From contig NZ_JAYMYJ010000093.1 of assembly GCF_035668035.1 (NCBI RefSeq), positions 1 through 64,000 of the forward strand: a stretch of DNA of 64,000 nt, written 5' to 3'. This document shows positions 1 through 9,002 of the stretch, piece after piece; position 1 is the stretch's first letter; each line of letters begins with the position of its first letter. The DNA is from Thiothrix phosphatis. GTDB taxonomy: Bacteria > Pseudomonadota > Gammaproteobacteria > Thiotrichales > Thiotrichaceae. Below the pieces are notes generated by a model. That model did no database searches, had not been told where the DNA came from, and saw only the letters and a program-made list of their open reading frames with translations. The translations under genes were made by a program, and so were the position numbers.

Positions 1-1203
1 GGACTTTCAGTCCCTCTCGCAAACCCACCAGCTTTAGCTGGTGCGTTGTTTAGTGGCTATGTGATAGGCTACTTTGTATTTTACATCTTTGCGCGAAAAA
101 TTCACCAGGAATCCAAAGAATGCCATTATTACAGCATGGCAGACTATTTTCAGCACCATTATGGAAAAAACGCTGGCATCGCCATCAGTGCCCTCTCCAT
201 ACTATCCGTGGGTGGCTGGATACTGACAAACCTGATTGCCGGAGGCATGCTGCTCAGTATCATTAGTGGCTGGCCAACATTATTCACCACCTCATTTCTT
301 GCCCTTATCATTGCCCTTTACTTAATAAAAGGCGGGTTCAATGCCGTCGTCAAAACGGACATTATACAGTTCTATTCTTTAATCATCATTGGCTCAATCA
401 TTTCCATTGCCCTTTATCATGCAGACGGAAACCTGCCGCAAGCCAACATTTCCATCTGGGGAAGTGAAAGCTTACCTATAGGGAAAGTGATCTTCTTTAT
501 TTTTATTGGCTTATTGTTCCCCATGGGTTCCGTTGAATTATGGCAACGCGTTTATGCTGCGAACACCACCATGGATTATTTCAAGGCCACCACCATTGCC
601 TCCGTATCATTTTTTATATTTGGCGGGATACTGTCCTTCATTTGTTACAAATTAATGCTAATGCAAAACCTTCAAAACATTGACCCTGAATTGAGGCTGG
701 TGACAGGTGTCGCGGAGATCATGAATGGCATTCATCCTGCTTTGACCGCATTATGGTTTCTGGTCTTTTTTGCCGCCATTTTATCTTCGGCTGACACCTT
801 CATGTACACAACAGCCGCTTCATTAGTACAAGACATATTGTTAAGGATGGGTTGGATAAAAGAAACAGCCGTCGTCAAATGGATAAGAATCAGCATCATC
901 ATGCTCGCCATCATTGGGACTGCTGGCTCTGTCATTTTCAAAGATATTGTGTCAGTGACATTTTATTTCTTGGGATTGACACTGATACTTTCCACCATCG
1001 CTTATGCTGTATGGATCACTGATAAACTGACAACTTGGGCATTGTTGCTTCCGATGGGGATTGGTTTTATTGCAAGCACTTATTCTGCCATCTCCCAAGG
1101 CATATCCATAACAACCTCAATGATTGCCTTGGTCGCCACCGTGGGCACCTTCATCCTTCAATTAATAGGCACCCACATCGCCAAACACTTTGCCCAAAAG
1201 TAA
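1..1203 (+). CDS. Sodium:solute symporter family protein (5' end outside window)
   Basis: The frame is open from base 1, so the gene begins upstream of the window and the TTG at 46 is probably not its real start. About 400 residues are visible, almost all hydrophobic helices. The stretch FFAAILSSADTFMYTTAASL near residue 255 (counted from base 46) matches the conserved helix of the SSS family (AAxxSxxD), which carries residues for Na+ and substrate. I infer a Na+-coupled inner-membrane uptake system; the substrate cannot be told. The gene is visibly AT-richer than the cluster that follows and reads convergently to the DUF481 gene, so it is an independent unit. Confidence 0.85.
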   Translation, partial: GLSVPLANPPALAGALFSGYVIGYFVFYIFARKIHQESKECHYYSMADYFQHHYGKNAGIAISALSILSVGGWILTNLIAGGMLLSIISGWPTLFTTSFLALIIALYLIKGGFNAVVKTDIIQFYSLIIIGSIISIALYHADGNLPQANISIWGSESLPIGKVIFFIFIGLLFPMGSVELWQRVYAANTTMDYFKATTIASVSFFIFGGILSFICYKLMLMQNLQNIDPELRLVTGVAEIMNGIHPALTALWFLVFFAAILSSADTFMYTTAASLVQDILLRMGWIKETAVVKWIRISIIMLAIIGTAGSVIFKDIVSVTFYFLGLTLILSTIAYAVWITDKLTTWALLLPMGIGFIASTYSAISQGISITTSMIALVATVGTFILQLIGTHIAKHFAQK

Positions 1204-1234
1204 TGGCTGCCAAGCTAACCCTAGAACCCCTGCA

Positions 1235-1283
1235 CGCGACAATTTGCCTTGTGACCCTGCAAGCCATCAGCTTTTTTGTCGCG
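1235..1283. terminator. Inverted repeat between convergent genes, possible terminator
   Basis: CGCGACAA (1235-1242) pairs perfectly with TTGTCGCG (1276-1283), with a T6 run just inside the right arm. It lies between the 3' ends of the symporter gene and the DUF481 gene. The 33-nt loop is long for a classic intrinsic terminator, so the role is uncertain. The rest of 1204-1345 shows only small GC-rich hairpins. Confidence 0.3.
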
Positions 1284-1345
1284 CACAGAGGAACACCCCC
1301 CTCCCGAGAAAGAGCCGTGCTCAGGTTTAGTTAACAGCACCTCTC

Positions 1346-2158
1346 CTAGAAATCAATTTCCAGATTGAGCTTGGTGGTGCTGTCAGTCTTGTCAATGGCA
1401 CTAAGCGGAATATAGGTGTTGTGCGTGACTTCATGTTTCAGCACCACACCCACCTTATCCGTAATCGCATATTTCAGGTCGGTCTTGGCCCTGGAGGTGG
1501 TAAAGGAGCTGCCAGCCAGCACCACGATGCGCTCGCTGATACTGATGCTGTCCGTTATTTTTCCTTTATAGTCAACGGCAAAACGGCCAGCCGTTTCATC
1601 CAAGCCGTCAGTCCCGTCATTGTAATCACGGGAAATATAGGCAGCCCCAAGGGAAGCGGACAATTTATTCCGTTTGTTCTGGAACAGCTTTCTTGAATAG
1701 GCGGCACCGGCTGAATACTCAGAATCCAGCCCGGCAATCTTATCGCTTTCATAACCCACATAGCCAATCAGCGTATCTCTGGGGTTCAAGGCATATTCGG
1801 CTTTATAGGTGGCGGTGCTGGCGTTCTGCATTTCCGTTTTCTTTCTTCCCCGGCCTGCGGCACGCTCGCCGTAATCAGCGCTGCCCGCAATGGTATGCTT
1901 CCAATTGGTCTGCGGATCATAAACCAGGCTTAGGTCTGCATTACCCGACCCGGTATTGGTATTGCCTGTTATGGATTTAAGGCCAAATGAAAATGTCCCC
2001 GACCAGCCAGGTTTTTCCTCCTCGTCAGCCGCTGCCGCAACCTTTTTATCTTTGCCCTTATCCTTGGCCAGGGCATAACCCGGCATGGCGAAACTTACCA
2101 GGCAAAAGCCGCATAACAGGGCTTTCGGCACATTTCCAACAACATTATTTGCAGACAC
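1346..2158 (-). CDS. DUF481 (YdiY-like) outer-membrane protein
   Basis: 270 aa from a GTG at 2158, chosen because GGAGGG lies 5 nt upstream and the next residues form a signal peptide ending at ALA. The open frame extends to 2248 but has no signal or RBS there. After a short Lys/Glu-rich linker the mature part shows alternating beta-strand repeats (GYVGYES, SASLGAAYISRDY) and ends in a terminal aromatic (LEIDF), as in beta-barrels of the DUF481 'salt-induced outer membrane protein' family. Its promoter carries the repeated TGTWA-N5-TGTTR box. Its role is unknown; an envelope-stress barrel is the family expectation. Confidence 0.85.
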   Translation of the reverse strand: MSANNVVGNVPKALLCGFCLVSFAMPGYALAKDKGKDKKVAAAADEEEKPGWSGTFSFGLKSITGNTNTGSGNADLSLVYDPQTNWKHTIAGSADYGERAAGRGRKKTEMQNASTATYKAEYALNPRDTLIGYVGYESDKIAGLDSEYSAGAAYSRKLFQNKRNKLSASLGAAYISRDYNDGTDGLDETAGRFAVDYKGKITDSISISERIVVLAGSSFTTSRAKTDLKYAITDKVGVVLKHEVTHNTYIPLSAIDKTDSTTKLNLEIDF

Positions 2159-2205
2159 GGGCACCCTCCAATTTGTGATATTGAGCCTAATGCATACGGG
2201 AACCG

Positions 2206-2262
2206 ATTCTAGTGACAGAACCCACCCCTCGAAAATAGCTCGCAACATTTCTTAACATTTCT
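2206..2262 (-). promoter_or_regulatory. CpxR/OmpR-like direct-repeat box plus -10, DUF481 promoter
   Basis: On the minus strand two 10-nt units, AGAAATGTTA and AGAAATGTTG, lie head to tail at 2262-2243. They are followed 31 nt later by TAGAAT (2211-2206), a good -10. The start codon is 48 nt further on. The same arrangement recurs at five other promoters in this window. Confidence 0.65.
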
Positions 2263-2266
2263 CTTG

Positions 2267-2292
2267 TTGATTAGCGGGGCATGCCCAATCAA
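2267..2292. terminator. Hairpin after the biosynthetic operon
   Basis: TTGATT (2267-2272) and AATCAA (2287-2292) flank the self-complementary GGGCATGCCC, 17 nt beyond the stop of the last gene of the minus-strand operon. There is no U tract on the minus strand, so it could be a stem protecting the mRNA end rather than an intrinsic terminator. Confidence 0.35.
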
Positions 2293-2308
2293 AAAACACT
2301 ACTCAGCT

Positions 2309-3562
2309 TCAAGCACCTCCCTGTCCCGCTGCAATCCTGGCGACGAGGGAATCCAACCCTGGCAGCACCAACTCCAGCTCATCGGCGTGCTTGCGCCATT
2401 TTTCGGGGTGCGGCGTCGACAAGGTCATGCTCGACACCGGCAAAGTGTCCGCAACATGCTGATCCACATTGTCATGCCAACGCCAATCGGCAAAGCGGGC
2501 GATGTCCCGCACCGTTTTGCCCGGCTCCTGGATCAGGTCGGCATAATTCACCCGCAGCCAGTCGCTGGCTGGCAGCTGTTGCAGATCGTCCAGGATGCGC
2601 TCGTTGGTGAAACGCCACTGGCGGGCGGCGATTTCCACCAATGGCCGGGAATGCAGCTCCCGCCAGCCGGGGATCAGCATGAAACACCAAGTGCGGTGCG
2701 GCCAACCCGGCAACCGGGAATAAAAGCTGAAGCGGCGCGCGCGCCAGCCTTCCAGCATGCTGCTGATGTTGCCGCATGGCTCGCGGTACAGGAACAGGAA
2801 ACGGGCACCGGGAAATGCCGCTTTCAGGAAGGGGATCCGCAAGGCGTTCTTGGGGGTTTTTTCCAGGAAGCGCACGGCGGCGGGGCGCATTTCGGGCGGC
2901 AGGGAAACATAGGTCTGGCCGTCGTGGTCCCGCAATTGCCGGGTAAAGCGTTCACGCAGGCTGGCGACGGCCTCCGGTGCAGCGTCCGCCGCGCCCAGGC
3001 AATTCGACCCATAGCCATGCGCCGCCGGATGCAAGGCCGGGATGCCTTCCACCACTTCATGGCTTTCCATGCCGATCGTCCACAACTCCGGGAAGCGCGA
3101 CAAGGTTTCGAACAGGAGCGTGCTGCCCGAACGGGGGGCAGAAACAATGAACACTGGCCGGTCAAATTCAGGCGGTGGCACGCTGGCGGCGTTGTTGGCG
3201 GCGGCGCGGAAAACCCTGGCGCGCAACTGCAACAGGTGCTGGTCCAGGCGCTTGCGCTCATCCGCTGGCGGCTCCAGAAAGCAAAGGATTTTTTCCGCCG
3301 CGTATTGGCTGTCTTCGTGCAAATGCCGGTTCACAACCGGGACAATTTTTTCCCGGAAATCCAGCAGCAAATCCTGATACGCCAATTCGCCCGCCAACCC
3401 CCGCCCAAAGCGGGCAAACGCCACTCCCCAGCCATGCCGGAAGGTTTCCACATTATCGGTGAATTCCGCCAATACCGCCTGCGGCAAGTCAGCGCGCCCG
3501 CCATCCGCCAACAACTGGTTGGTCAGATCATTGATTTCTTCCGGGTTCAACAGGTTCAGCAT
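2309..3562 (-). CDS. PAPS-dependent sulfotransferase (Sulfotransfer_3 type), first of two at operon end
   Basis: 417 aa; the start is supported by AAGGAGGG 7-8 nt upstream. It should move a sulfo group from PAPS to a hydroxyl or amine. The 5'-phosphosulfate loop is VSAPRSGSTLL (about residue 140) and the 3'-phosphate site is FLYREPCGNISS (about 255). An N-terminal part of roughly 130 residues precedes the catalytic fold and is not a common sulfotransferase domain; it may handle the acceptor. This is the last gene of the operon starting with the carrier protein at 18.26 kb. The acceptor is unknown, and the cluster suggests a small molecule or lipid. Confidence 0.85.
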   Translation of the reverse strand: MLNLLNPEEINDLTNQLLADGGRADLPQAVLAEFTDNVETFRHGWGVAFARFGRGLAGELAYQDLLLDFREKIVPVVNRHLHEDSQYAAEKILCFLEPPADERKRLDQHLLQLRARVFRAAANNAASVPPPEFDRPVFIVSAPRSGSTLLFETLSRFPELWTIGMESHEVVEGIPALHPAAHGYGSNCLGAADAAPEAVASLRERFTRQLRDHDGQTYVSLPPEMRPAAVRFLEKTPKNALRIPFLKAAFPGARFLFLYREPCGNISSMLEGWRARRFSFYSRLPGWPHRTWCFMLIPGWRELHSRPLVEIAARQWRFTNERILDDLQQLPASDWLRVNYADLIQEPGKTVRDIARFADWRWHDNVDQHVADTLPVSSMTLSTPHPEKWRKHADELELVLPGLDSLVARIAAGQGGA

Positions 3563-3630
3563 CGGCTCACCCTCCTTGCCGGGTGCGGCGGTTAACAGGT
3601 TCTGCCGCTGGCAGACGCGCGGTTATCGGC

Positions 3631-4290
3631 TCAGTCCCCAAACCGGTACTGGAACAATGCAATATCCGTCTCGAAATGCTCCGCCACCATCCGCCGGGTG
3701 CGGTCGTTGTAATACGTGCGGTAATCATGGTGGCTGCTCTTGTTCAGGTGCGGCAGCGCAGCTTCCACGCCTATTTGCTGGCACACCTGCTGGAAATCCT
3801 GCGGCAGGCTTTCATAACGGCCCACAAAATCCACCAGCAACTCGCCCTGCCCATCGGCGATGGCTTCATACTGGTATTTCAGCCCGCCTTTGGGGTAAGG
3901 CCTGGGCGTGGCGACCACCCATTCCAGAAACGGTTCGAAACCACCCATGGACTTCACCAGCTCATGACGGATGTGGGTTTCCTCCCGCAGGATGAAATGG
4001 TACATCGACACCTGCCAGTCCCACGGGTTGCGGACAAACGCAAACTTGAAGTAACTGCCAAAGCTGTCCCCCGGCAATTCCTTGCGCGCATCCTGGGCGG
4101 TCGCATGCAGCAGCAGCGATTCCCAGATTTCGTAAAAAGGGTTGGGCTTCCCCTTGATGGACACAGGCGGGCGCGGAATGCGGAAGCGCTCCGGCTCCTC
4201 GCAATACGGGCCGAGCGCCTTGCGCACGCTGATGCCTGCGGTTTTCGCAATATGGAAAAAGATGAAGCGGTGGCTATGGGAAATGAGCAT
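3631..4290 (-). CDS. Sulfotransferase family protein (Sulfotransfer_2 type)
   Basis: 219 aa from ATG 4290, which lies 4 nt after the stop of the dehydrogenase gene. The frame is open further upstream, but that part overlaps the dehydrogenase and is low-complexity read-through. The P-loop variant FFHIAKTAGISVRKAL opens the protein and the 3'-phosphate motif FAFVRNPWDWQVSMYHF follows at about residue 80, as in the HNK1/chondroitin-type Sulfotransfer_2 family. It is cytoplasmic with no signal peptide. It is a second sulfotransferase of a different subfamily from the one downstream, so the product may carry more than one sulfo group or the two may act on different intermediates. Confidence 0.8.
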   Translation of the reverse strand: MLISHSHRFIFFHIAKTAGISVRKALGPYCEEPERFRIPRPPVSIKGKPNPFYEIWESLLLHATAQDARKELPGDSFGSYFKFAFVRNPWDWQVSMYHFILREETHIRHELVKSMGGFEPFLEWVVATPRPYPKGGLKYQYEAIADGQGELLVDFVGRYESLPQDFQQVCQQIGVEAALPHLNKSSHHDYRTYYNDRTRRMVAEHFETDIALFQYRFGD

Positions 4291-4294
4291 GTGG

Positions 4295-5371
4295 TCAGGC
4301 GTCCCGTGGTGGTAATGACGCCAAGGACTGCTGGGCAATCCTGAGGGCGGCGGCGGGGGTGGGAATCGCTTCTTCCGCCGCCAAATCCAGCAGCCGTTGC
4401 AAGGCTTGCCGGACATGCCCGCTGACGTTTTCCGTTGTCTGCGCCAGCGTCCAGCCGCATTCCTCCAGCCCGCCGACCGCCATGGCCCCACCGATGTTCA
4501 CCACGTAATCAGGCACATACAGGATATTGCGTTGCTGCAACAGGTTGATGGCGTCAGGCTCGGCCAGTTGGTTATTGGCCCCACCGACCACGGCGCGGCA
4601 TGCCAACTGGGGAATGGTGCCTTGGTTCAGCACGCCCCCCAGCGAACAGGGCGAGAAAATGTCACAGTGGGTGGCGTATGCTTCCGCAGGCGGGATGAAC
4701 CCGGCTGTCGGCCATTCACTGGCGACGCGGCGAACCGCCTGCGCATCCACCTCCGTGAACAGCACCTGCGCCCCGGCGGACAACAGCCGCCCGATCAGCG
4801 CGCCGCCAACACTGCCAGCACCCTGCACCAGCACCTTGCGCCCCTTCAAATCAGAGCTGCCGAACAAACGCTGGCAAACAACTTCGATGCCGGTGAAAAC
4901 ACCCAGTGCGGTGAAAAATCCGGCGTGGGCGGACGAATCCCCCGCTGCCACATAATTCCCTGCGGTGGCGGCGATAATGTCCATGTCCTGCGCCGAAGTC
5001 CCCACATCCGGGCCGGTCAGGAACGAGCCACGCAACTGCGCCACCAGGCTCCCGTAGCGGCGCAGCAACCCGTCCCGCTCCGCAGGGTCGAAGCCTTCCG
5101 GCAGGGCGATCACCGCCTTGCCGCCGCCATTGGGGATTTGCGGGATGGCCAGCTTCCAGGTCATGGCTTCCGCCAGCCGCAAGGCATCCTGCAAACCGGC
5201 AGTCCAGTCGGGGTAAACTTTCATGCGGGTGCCACCTGCGGCGGGGCCGGCAAGCGTGGAGTGGATGGCAATAAACAGCCATGCCCCCGTCTGCTGATCA
5301 TAACGGACTACGACATTTTCGCCGCCCCATTGGCGCAACAGCGCCTCCACCTTGCCGTCGCCACCCATCAC
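4295..5371 (-). CDS. Leu/Glu/Phe/Val dehydrogenase-type amino acid dehydrogenase
   Basis: 358 aa, the usual length of leucine dehydrogenases (about 350-365). Catalyses reversible NAD-dependent deamination of an L-amino acid or reductive amination of a 2-oxoacid. Visible are PNGGGKAVIALP with the catalytic Lys, GPDVGTSAQDM with the Asp region, and the Rossmann loop VQGAGSVGG. It overlaps the aminotransferase stop by 4 nt (ATGA), so the two are translationally coupled. With an aminotransferase beside it, it may recycle the amino donor or set the amino/oxo state of the homologated acid. The substrate cannot be read from sequence. Confidence 0.85.
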   Translation of the reverse strand: MMGGDGKVEALLRQWGGENVVVRYDQQTGAWLFIAIHSTLAGPAAGGTRMKVYPDWTAGLQDALRLAEAMTWKLAIPQIPNGGGKAVIALPEGFDPAERDGLLRRYGSLVAQLRGSFLTGPDVGTSAQDMDIIAATAGNYVAAGDSSAHAGFFTALGVFTGIEVVCQRLFGSSDLKGRKVLVQGAGSVGGALIGRLLSAGAQVLFTEVDAQAVRRVASEWPTAGFIPPAEAYATHCDIFSPCSLGGVLNQGTIPQLACRAVVGGANNQLAEPDAINLLQQRNILYVPDYVVNIGGAMAVGGLEECGWTLAQTTENVSGHVRQALQRLLDLAAEEAIPTPAAALRIAQQSLASLPPRDA

Positions 5372-6609
5372 AGGTTCCCCAATACATTCGCAGACAAAAA
5401 ATTACTCATAAGGTATTCCCGGTTTTTGCCAGTCCTGGCCGTCGGGGGGCGCGCGCCGGTTTGTTCCGGTTGCTCAGGGTCAGCCAGATAAGCGGCCAGC
5501 CGCGCCAAGCCTGGTTCGATTTCCTGTGCCGCGCAAGCGAAATTCAGCCGCAGGAAGTTATTGTCCCGCTCCTGAAAATCGATGCCCGGGCTGGAGCTGA
5601 TGGCGTGTTTGCGCGCCAGCTCCAACGCTGCCTGCATCGCATTGCGCCGGGAACCGGACACATCCAGGGTGGTGAAGAAACCGGCTTCCGGACGGGAAAG
5701 CAGCTTCAACCCCTGCTGTTTGGCGGCACGTTCAAAGATAGACCAATTGCTGATCAGCATTTCCCGGTGCTTGTTGACTAGGCTGTCCCAATGTTCCAGC
5801 AGCCTTTCGGCAAGCACTTGGCTGGGCAGGCTGGTGCACATGTTCAGGATGGCCTTGATGTTCGTCATCAATTGCATCTGGGGTTCCGGCACAATCAGGT
5901 AACCGACCCGGAAACCCGCAATCGCCAACGATTTGGAAAAGCTGTTCAGCACCAGATGCCGGTCAGAAAAACGGATGGCGCTGGGGATAACCGCCTCACT
6001 CAACGCCAGTGGCTGGTACACCTCATCAAAAATGACCGGGACGCCCAGGCTGGTGACGGCTTCCAATTCCTCTTCACGCAAAAAGGCACCATACGGGTTG
6101 CTGGGCGAATTGATGATGATCGCCTGCGTCTTTTTGGTGATCAGCTCCGGCAGGCGTTCAATGTCGATACGCCGATCCTCCCGCAGCGGAATGAAGCGGA
6201 ACTTGGCTTCAAACACCTGCGCCAGAATCTTGTAGGCCGGGTAACAGGACTCCGGCAGCAAAATTTCACCGCCGGACTCCACCAGCATGGCGAACGCAAT
6301 GGTCAGGGCACCGGACGCGCCATCGGTGATGCAGACCCGTTCCGGCGAGAGCTCGTAGTCAAACTTTTCCGCATAATAGCGGCACACCGCCTGCCGCAAG
6401 CTCATCAAGCCATTGATGTCGCCGTAGCTGACATGATTGCCCAATTGCTCATTGGTGAGCGGAATATCCAGGTAGGCAAAGGGGTTGAAGGTCGACACCC
6501 CCTTGCCAAAATTGACAGGCTCCAAACCGCGATGGTTTGCCCTGGCGAACACATCCATCACCTTGTCCATCGCCAAGGGGGGATAAAACCTGTAATTTCT
6601 GGAAGTCAC
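5368..6609 (-). CDS. PLP-dependent class I/II aminotransferase
   Basis: 413 aa. Fold-type I motifs are in order: SYGDINGLMSLRQAV, INSPSNPYGAF, IFDEVYQPL, then the PLP lysine in NSFSKSLAIAGFRVGY (Lys226). The C-terminal roughly 35 residues after the fold are Pro/Thr-rich and not typical. It sits between the LeuB-like gene and the dehydrogenase, as expected for the enzyme that aminates the elongated 2-oxoacid. An arginine:pyruvate type activity (AruH-like) is possible given the ureohydrolase and ThDP enzyme in the same operon, but this is inference only. Confidence 0.85.
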   Translation of the reverse strand: MTSRNYRFYPPLAMDKVMDVFARANHRGLEPVNFGKGVSTFNPFAYLDIPLTNEQLGNHVSYGDINGLMSLRQAVCRYYAEKFDYELSPERVCITDGASGALTIAFAMLVESGGEILLPESCYPAYKILAQVFEAKFRFIPLREDRRIDIERLPELITKKTQAIIINSPSNPYGAFLREEELEAVTSLGVPVIFDEVYQPLALSEAVIPSAIRFSDRHLVLNSFSKSLAIAGFRVGYLIVPEPQMQLMTNIKAILNMCTSLPSQVLAERLLEHWDSLVNKHREMLISNWSIFERAAKQQGLKLLSRPEAGFFTTLDVSGSRRNAMQAALELARKHAISSSPGIDFQERDNNFLRLNFACAAQEIEPGLARLAAYLADPEQPEQTGARPPTARTGKNREYLMSNFLSANVLGNL

Positions 6610-6623
6610 GCCCAGCCCCTCCC

Positions 6624-7682
6624 TTACAAGGATGAACCAAGATTGGCGATCACCCGGTCACCCATTTCGCTGGTGGACACCAGCGTGCAACCGTTCTCGT
6701 AAAGGTCGGCAGTGCGGTATTCCGCCAGCGTCTTCTCGACTGCCGCCTCAATCAGCTGCGCGGCCTCTTCATGCTTGAAGGTGTGGCGGCACATCATCGC
6801 AACCGACAGGATGGTTGACAGCGGGTTGGCCTTGTTCTGCCCAGCGATGGTCGGCGCGGTGCCGCCAATGGACTCGTACAGGCCAAAACCGTACTCATTG
6901 ATGCTGGCGGATGGCAACAAGCCAATGGAGCCGACCACACCCGCGCCCAAGTCACTGAGGATGTCGCCAAACAGGTTGGAGCACAGCAGCACGTCAAACC
7001 CGGTCGGTTGCAGCACCATCTGCATCGCCATATTGTCGACCAGGATGTCCTGGCAATCGACATCCGGGAAATTCATCGCCTCTTCCTTCAGCACGGCGCG
7101 CCAGATGCCGAAAATGTCGATCAGCACATTGCCCTTGTGCACCAGGTGCAGCTGTTTGCGGCGTTGACGCGCCACTTCCAGCGCTTTGCGGGTGATGCGG
7201 CGCATTTCGGTTTCGTGGTAGTACATCGCCTGTTGCGCCCAACGGCCTTGCTTGTCGAAGCCGCCGGAGTAGTCGCCGTAATAGATGTCGGAAACCAGCT
7301 CGCGCACGATCATGATGTCAGTGCCCTGCACACGCTCGGGGCGCAGCGGCGAAGCGAAGCTGATCTGCGGGTAAGCGCGGATCGGGCGCAGGTTGGCGAA
7401 CAGGTCGTAACGCTTGCGCAGGATGCCGATCGGCTCATTGCTGACCGCGCCGAACAGAATCCCGGCGTTGGGGTTGGTTTGCAGCTCGTCGCACAATTTC
7501 TGGGTGGCCGCATACATCGGGTAGCCGGTTTCCGCCTGCACGGATTCGCCGACCTGATGCTGGGTGATGTCCACATCCAGGTTGTACAGCTTGCAGACCG
7601 CACGCAGCACACGTTCGCCTTCACGGACGATTTCAGGGCCGATACCTTCACCCGGCATGCACAAAATCTGATATTTGCTCAT
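6624..7682 (-). CDS. Isopropylmalate/homoisocitrate-type beta-decarboxylating dehydrogenase
   Basis: 352 aa, normal for LeuB/homoisocitrate dehydrogenase. Oxidises and decarboxylates a 3-substituted malate with NAD(P). Seen are ANLRPIRAYP (substrate arginines), YYGDYSGGF, VHKGNV, VDNMAMQMV with the metal aspartate region, LFGDILSDLGAG, and the nucleotide loop GGTAPTIAGQNKANPLS. The VHKGNV form resembles isocitrate and homoisocitrate dehydrogenases more than classical LeuB, hinting at a non-leucine substrate. It is preceded by a LeuC-like gene and forms the last step of the chain-elongation cassette. Confidence 0.85.
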   Translation of the reverse strand: MSKYQILCMPGEGIGPEIVREGERVLRAVCKLYNLDVDITQHQVGESVQAETGYPMYAATQKLCDELQTNPNAGILFGAVSNEPIGILRKRYDLFANLRPIRAYPQISFASPLRPERVQGTDIMIVRELVSDIYYGDYSGGFDKQGRWAQQAMYYHETEMRRITRKALEVARQRRKQLHLVHKGNVLIDIFGIWRAVLKEEAMNFPDVDCQDILVDNMAMQMVLQPTGFDVLLCSNLFGDILSDLGAGVVGSIGLLPSASINEYGFGLYESIGGTAPTIAGQNKANPLSTILSVAMMCRHTFKHEEAAQLIEAAVEKTLAEYRTADLYENGCTLVSTSEMGDRVIANLGSSL

Positions 7683-7702
7683 GGTTGTTGTCCTTGTCTT
7701 GA

Positions 7703-8977
7703 TTAGTCGGTGATGTAACCGGCCACAGCGGTTTTGGCCGCCACGATCGGGGAGGCCAAGTAAACGCCGGAACCTGGGTTGCCCATACGGCCCTTGAAGT
7801 TGCGGTTGGTGGTGGAGAGGCAGACTTCCTCGTCGCCCAACACGCCGCCGTGCGCGCCGTAACAGGCTTTGCAGCCGGGGGATTCGATCACCGCGCCGCT
7901 GTCCATCAGGGTCTGCATCATGCCGCGCTCCAGCAGTTCGCGGTAAATGCGCATGGAGCCAGGCACCACGATCAGGTTGATGCCGGGGGCCGCTTTCTTG
8001 CCGCTGATTTCACGGGTGAAGGCTTCCAGGTCTTCCATCTTGGCGCCGGTGCAGGAACCGACATACACCTGATTGACCTTGATCTTTTCGCTCTTGGCCT
8101 GTGCGATGGTGCGGGTGTTGTCCGGGCGGTGCGGGTACGCCACCATCGGGGTGAGCTCTTCAGCCTGATAGAAAATTTTCTGGCTGTATTCGAAATCCGG
8201 GTCGGTGGTCACTTCATCGAAGCTGTCGCGGCCGGTTGCCTTGCGCAGGTATTCACGCGCGGCGTCGTTCATCGCCATAATGCCGTTTTTGGCACCGCCT
8301 TCCACGGTCATATTGCACAGCGTCATGCGCTCTTCGGCGGACAGGTTCTCAATGGTGGAGCCGGTGAATTCCAGCGTCTTGCCGGAAGCGCCCGCCATGG
8401 TGATGTCGCCCAACAGGCGCAGGATAATGTCCTTGGCCATCACGCCTTCCGGCAGTTTGCCTTCCACGCGCACTTCGATGACTTCCGGCACGCGGAACCA
8501 CAGCTTGCCGGTGCGGAACACATTCAGCATGTCCTCCACGCCCACGCCGCTGCCGAAGGCATTGAACGCGCCGTAAGTGACAGAATGGGAATCGGTGCCG
8601 AGGATCATCTGCCCCGGCAACACATGGCCGCGCTCACACATCATGATGTGGCAGATGCCGTAGTTCTGGCCGTAAGGGTAATACTTGCTGATGTCCTGTT
8701 CGCGGGCGAAATTGTCCATCGCAATCGCCAGATGGCGGCTGCCTGCATCCTTGGCTGGCACCAGGTGATCCTGGAACAGGGCGATGCGGGTCGGGTCCCA
8801 GACGCGGGCGTCCGCACCGAATTCCTTGTAGAAATACTTGCGGATGATTTGCAGGGCCGGGTCATGGGTGAAGCACATGTCAATGTCGGCTTCGAGGAAA
8901 TCGCCGGTGGCGACCTGCTCACGGCCACTGGCGCGGGCCATGATCTTGTGCGTCATGCTTTGGGGGATGTTGCTCAT
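7703..8977 (-). CDS. Aconitase-superfamily dehydratase, large subunit (LeuC/homoaconitase-like)
   Basis: 424 aa, the compact length of archaeal-type LeuC/homoaconitase large subunits rather than the roughly 465 aa of enteric LeuC. It isomerises the 2-alkylmalate made by the synthase. Cysteines for the [4Fe-4S] cluster are in VGSCTGAKMED and SPGCKACYGAHGG; GTDSHSVTYGAFNAFGSGVG is the family core motif. The matching small subunit is the next gene upstream. It belongs to the elongation cassette 9.5-6.6 kb. Confidence 0.88.
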   Translation of the reverse strand: MSNIPQSMTHKIMARASGREQVATGDFLEADIDMCFTHDPALQIIRKYFYKEFGADARVWDPTRIALFQDHLVPAKDAGSRHLAIAMDNFAREQDISKYYPYGQNYGICHIMMCERGHVLPGQMILGTDSHSVTYGAFNAFGSGVGVEDMLNVFRTGKLWFRVPEVIEVRVEGKLPEGVMAKDIILRLLGDITMAGASGKTLEFTGSTIENLSAEERMTLCNMTVEGGAKNGIMAMNDAAREYLRKATGRDSFDEVTTDPDFEYSQKIFYQAEELTPMVAYPHRPDNTRTIAQAKSEKIKVNQVYVGSCTGAKMEDLEAFTREISGKKAAPGINLIVVPGSMRIYRELLERGMMQTLMDSGAVIESPGCKACYGAHGGVLGDEEVCLSTTNRNFKGRMGNPGSGVYLASPIVAAKTAVAGYITD

Positions 8978-9002
8978 GTTACGTGTTCCTATCCTAATCC
9001 GT

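Noticed and set aside
2264..3595. 443-aa plus-strand open frame opposite the first sulfotransferase
   Set aside because: Rich in Arg, Gln, His and Pro with no domain; the minus strand has clear sulfotransferase motifs. It is a GC-rich antisense shadow, like the long frames opposite the aminotransferase and LeuC-like genes.
4290..4491. Upstream extension of the second sulfotransferase to 286 aa
   Set aside because: The extra 67 residues overlap the dehydrogenase gene and are Arg/Pro/Trp-rich read-through; the P-loop starts right after the ATG at 4290.
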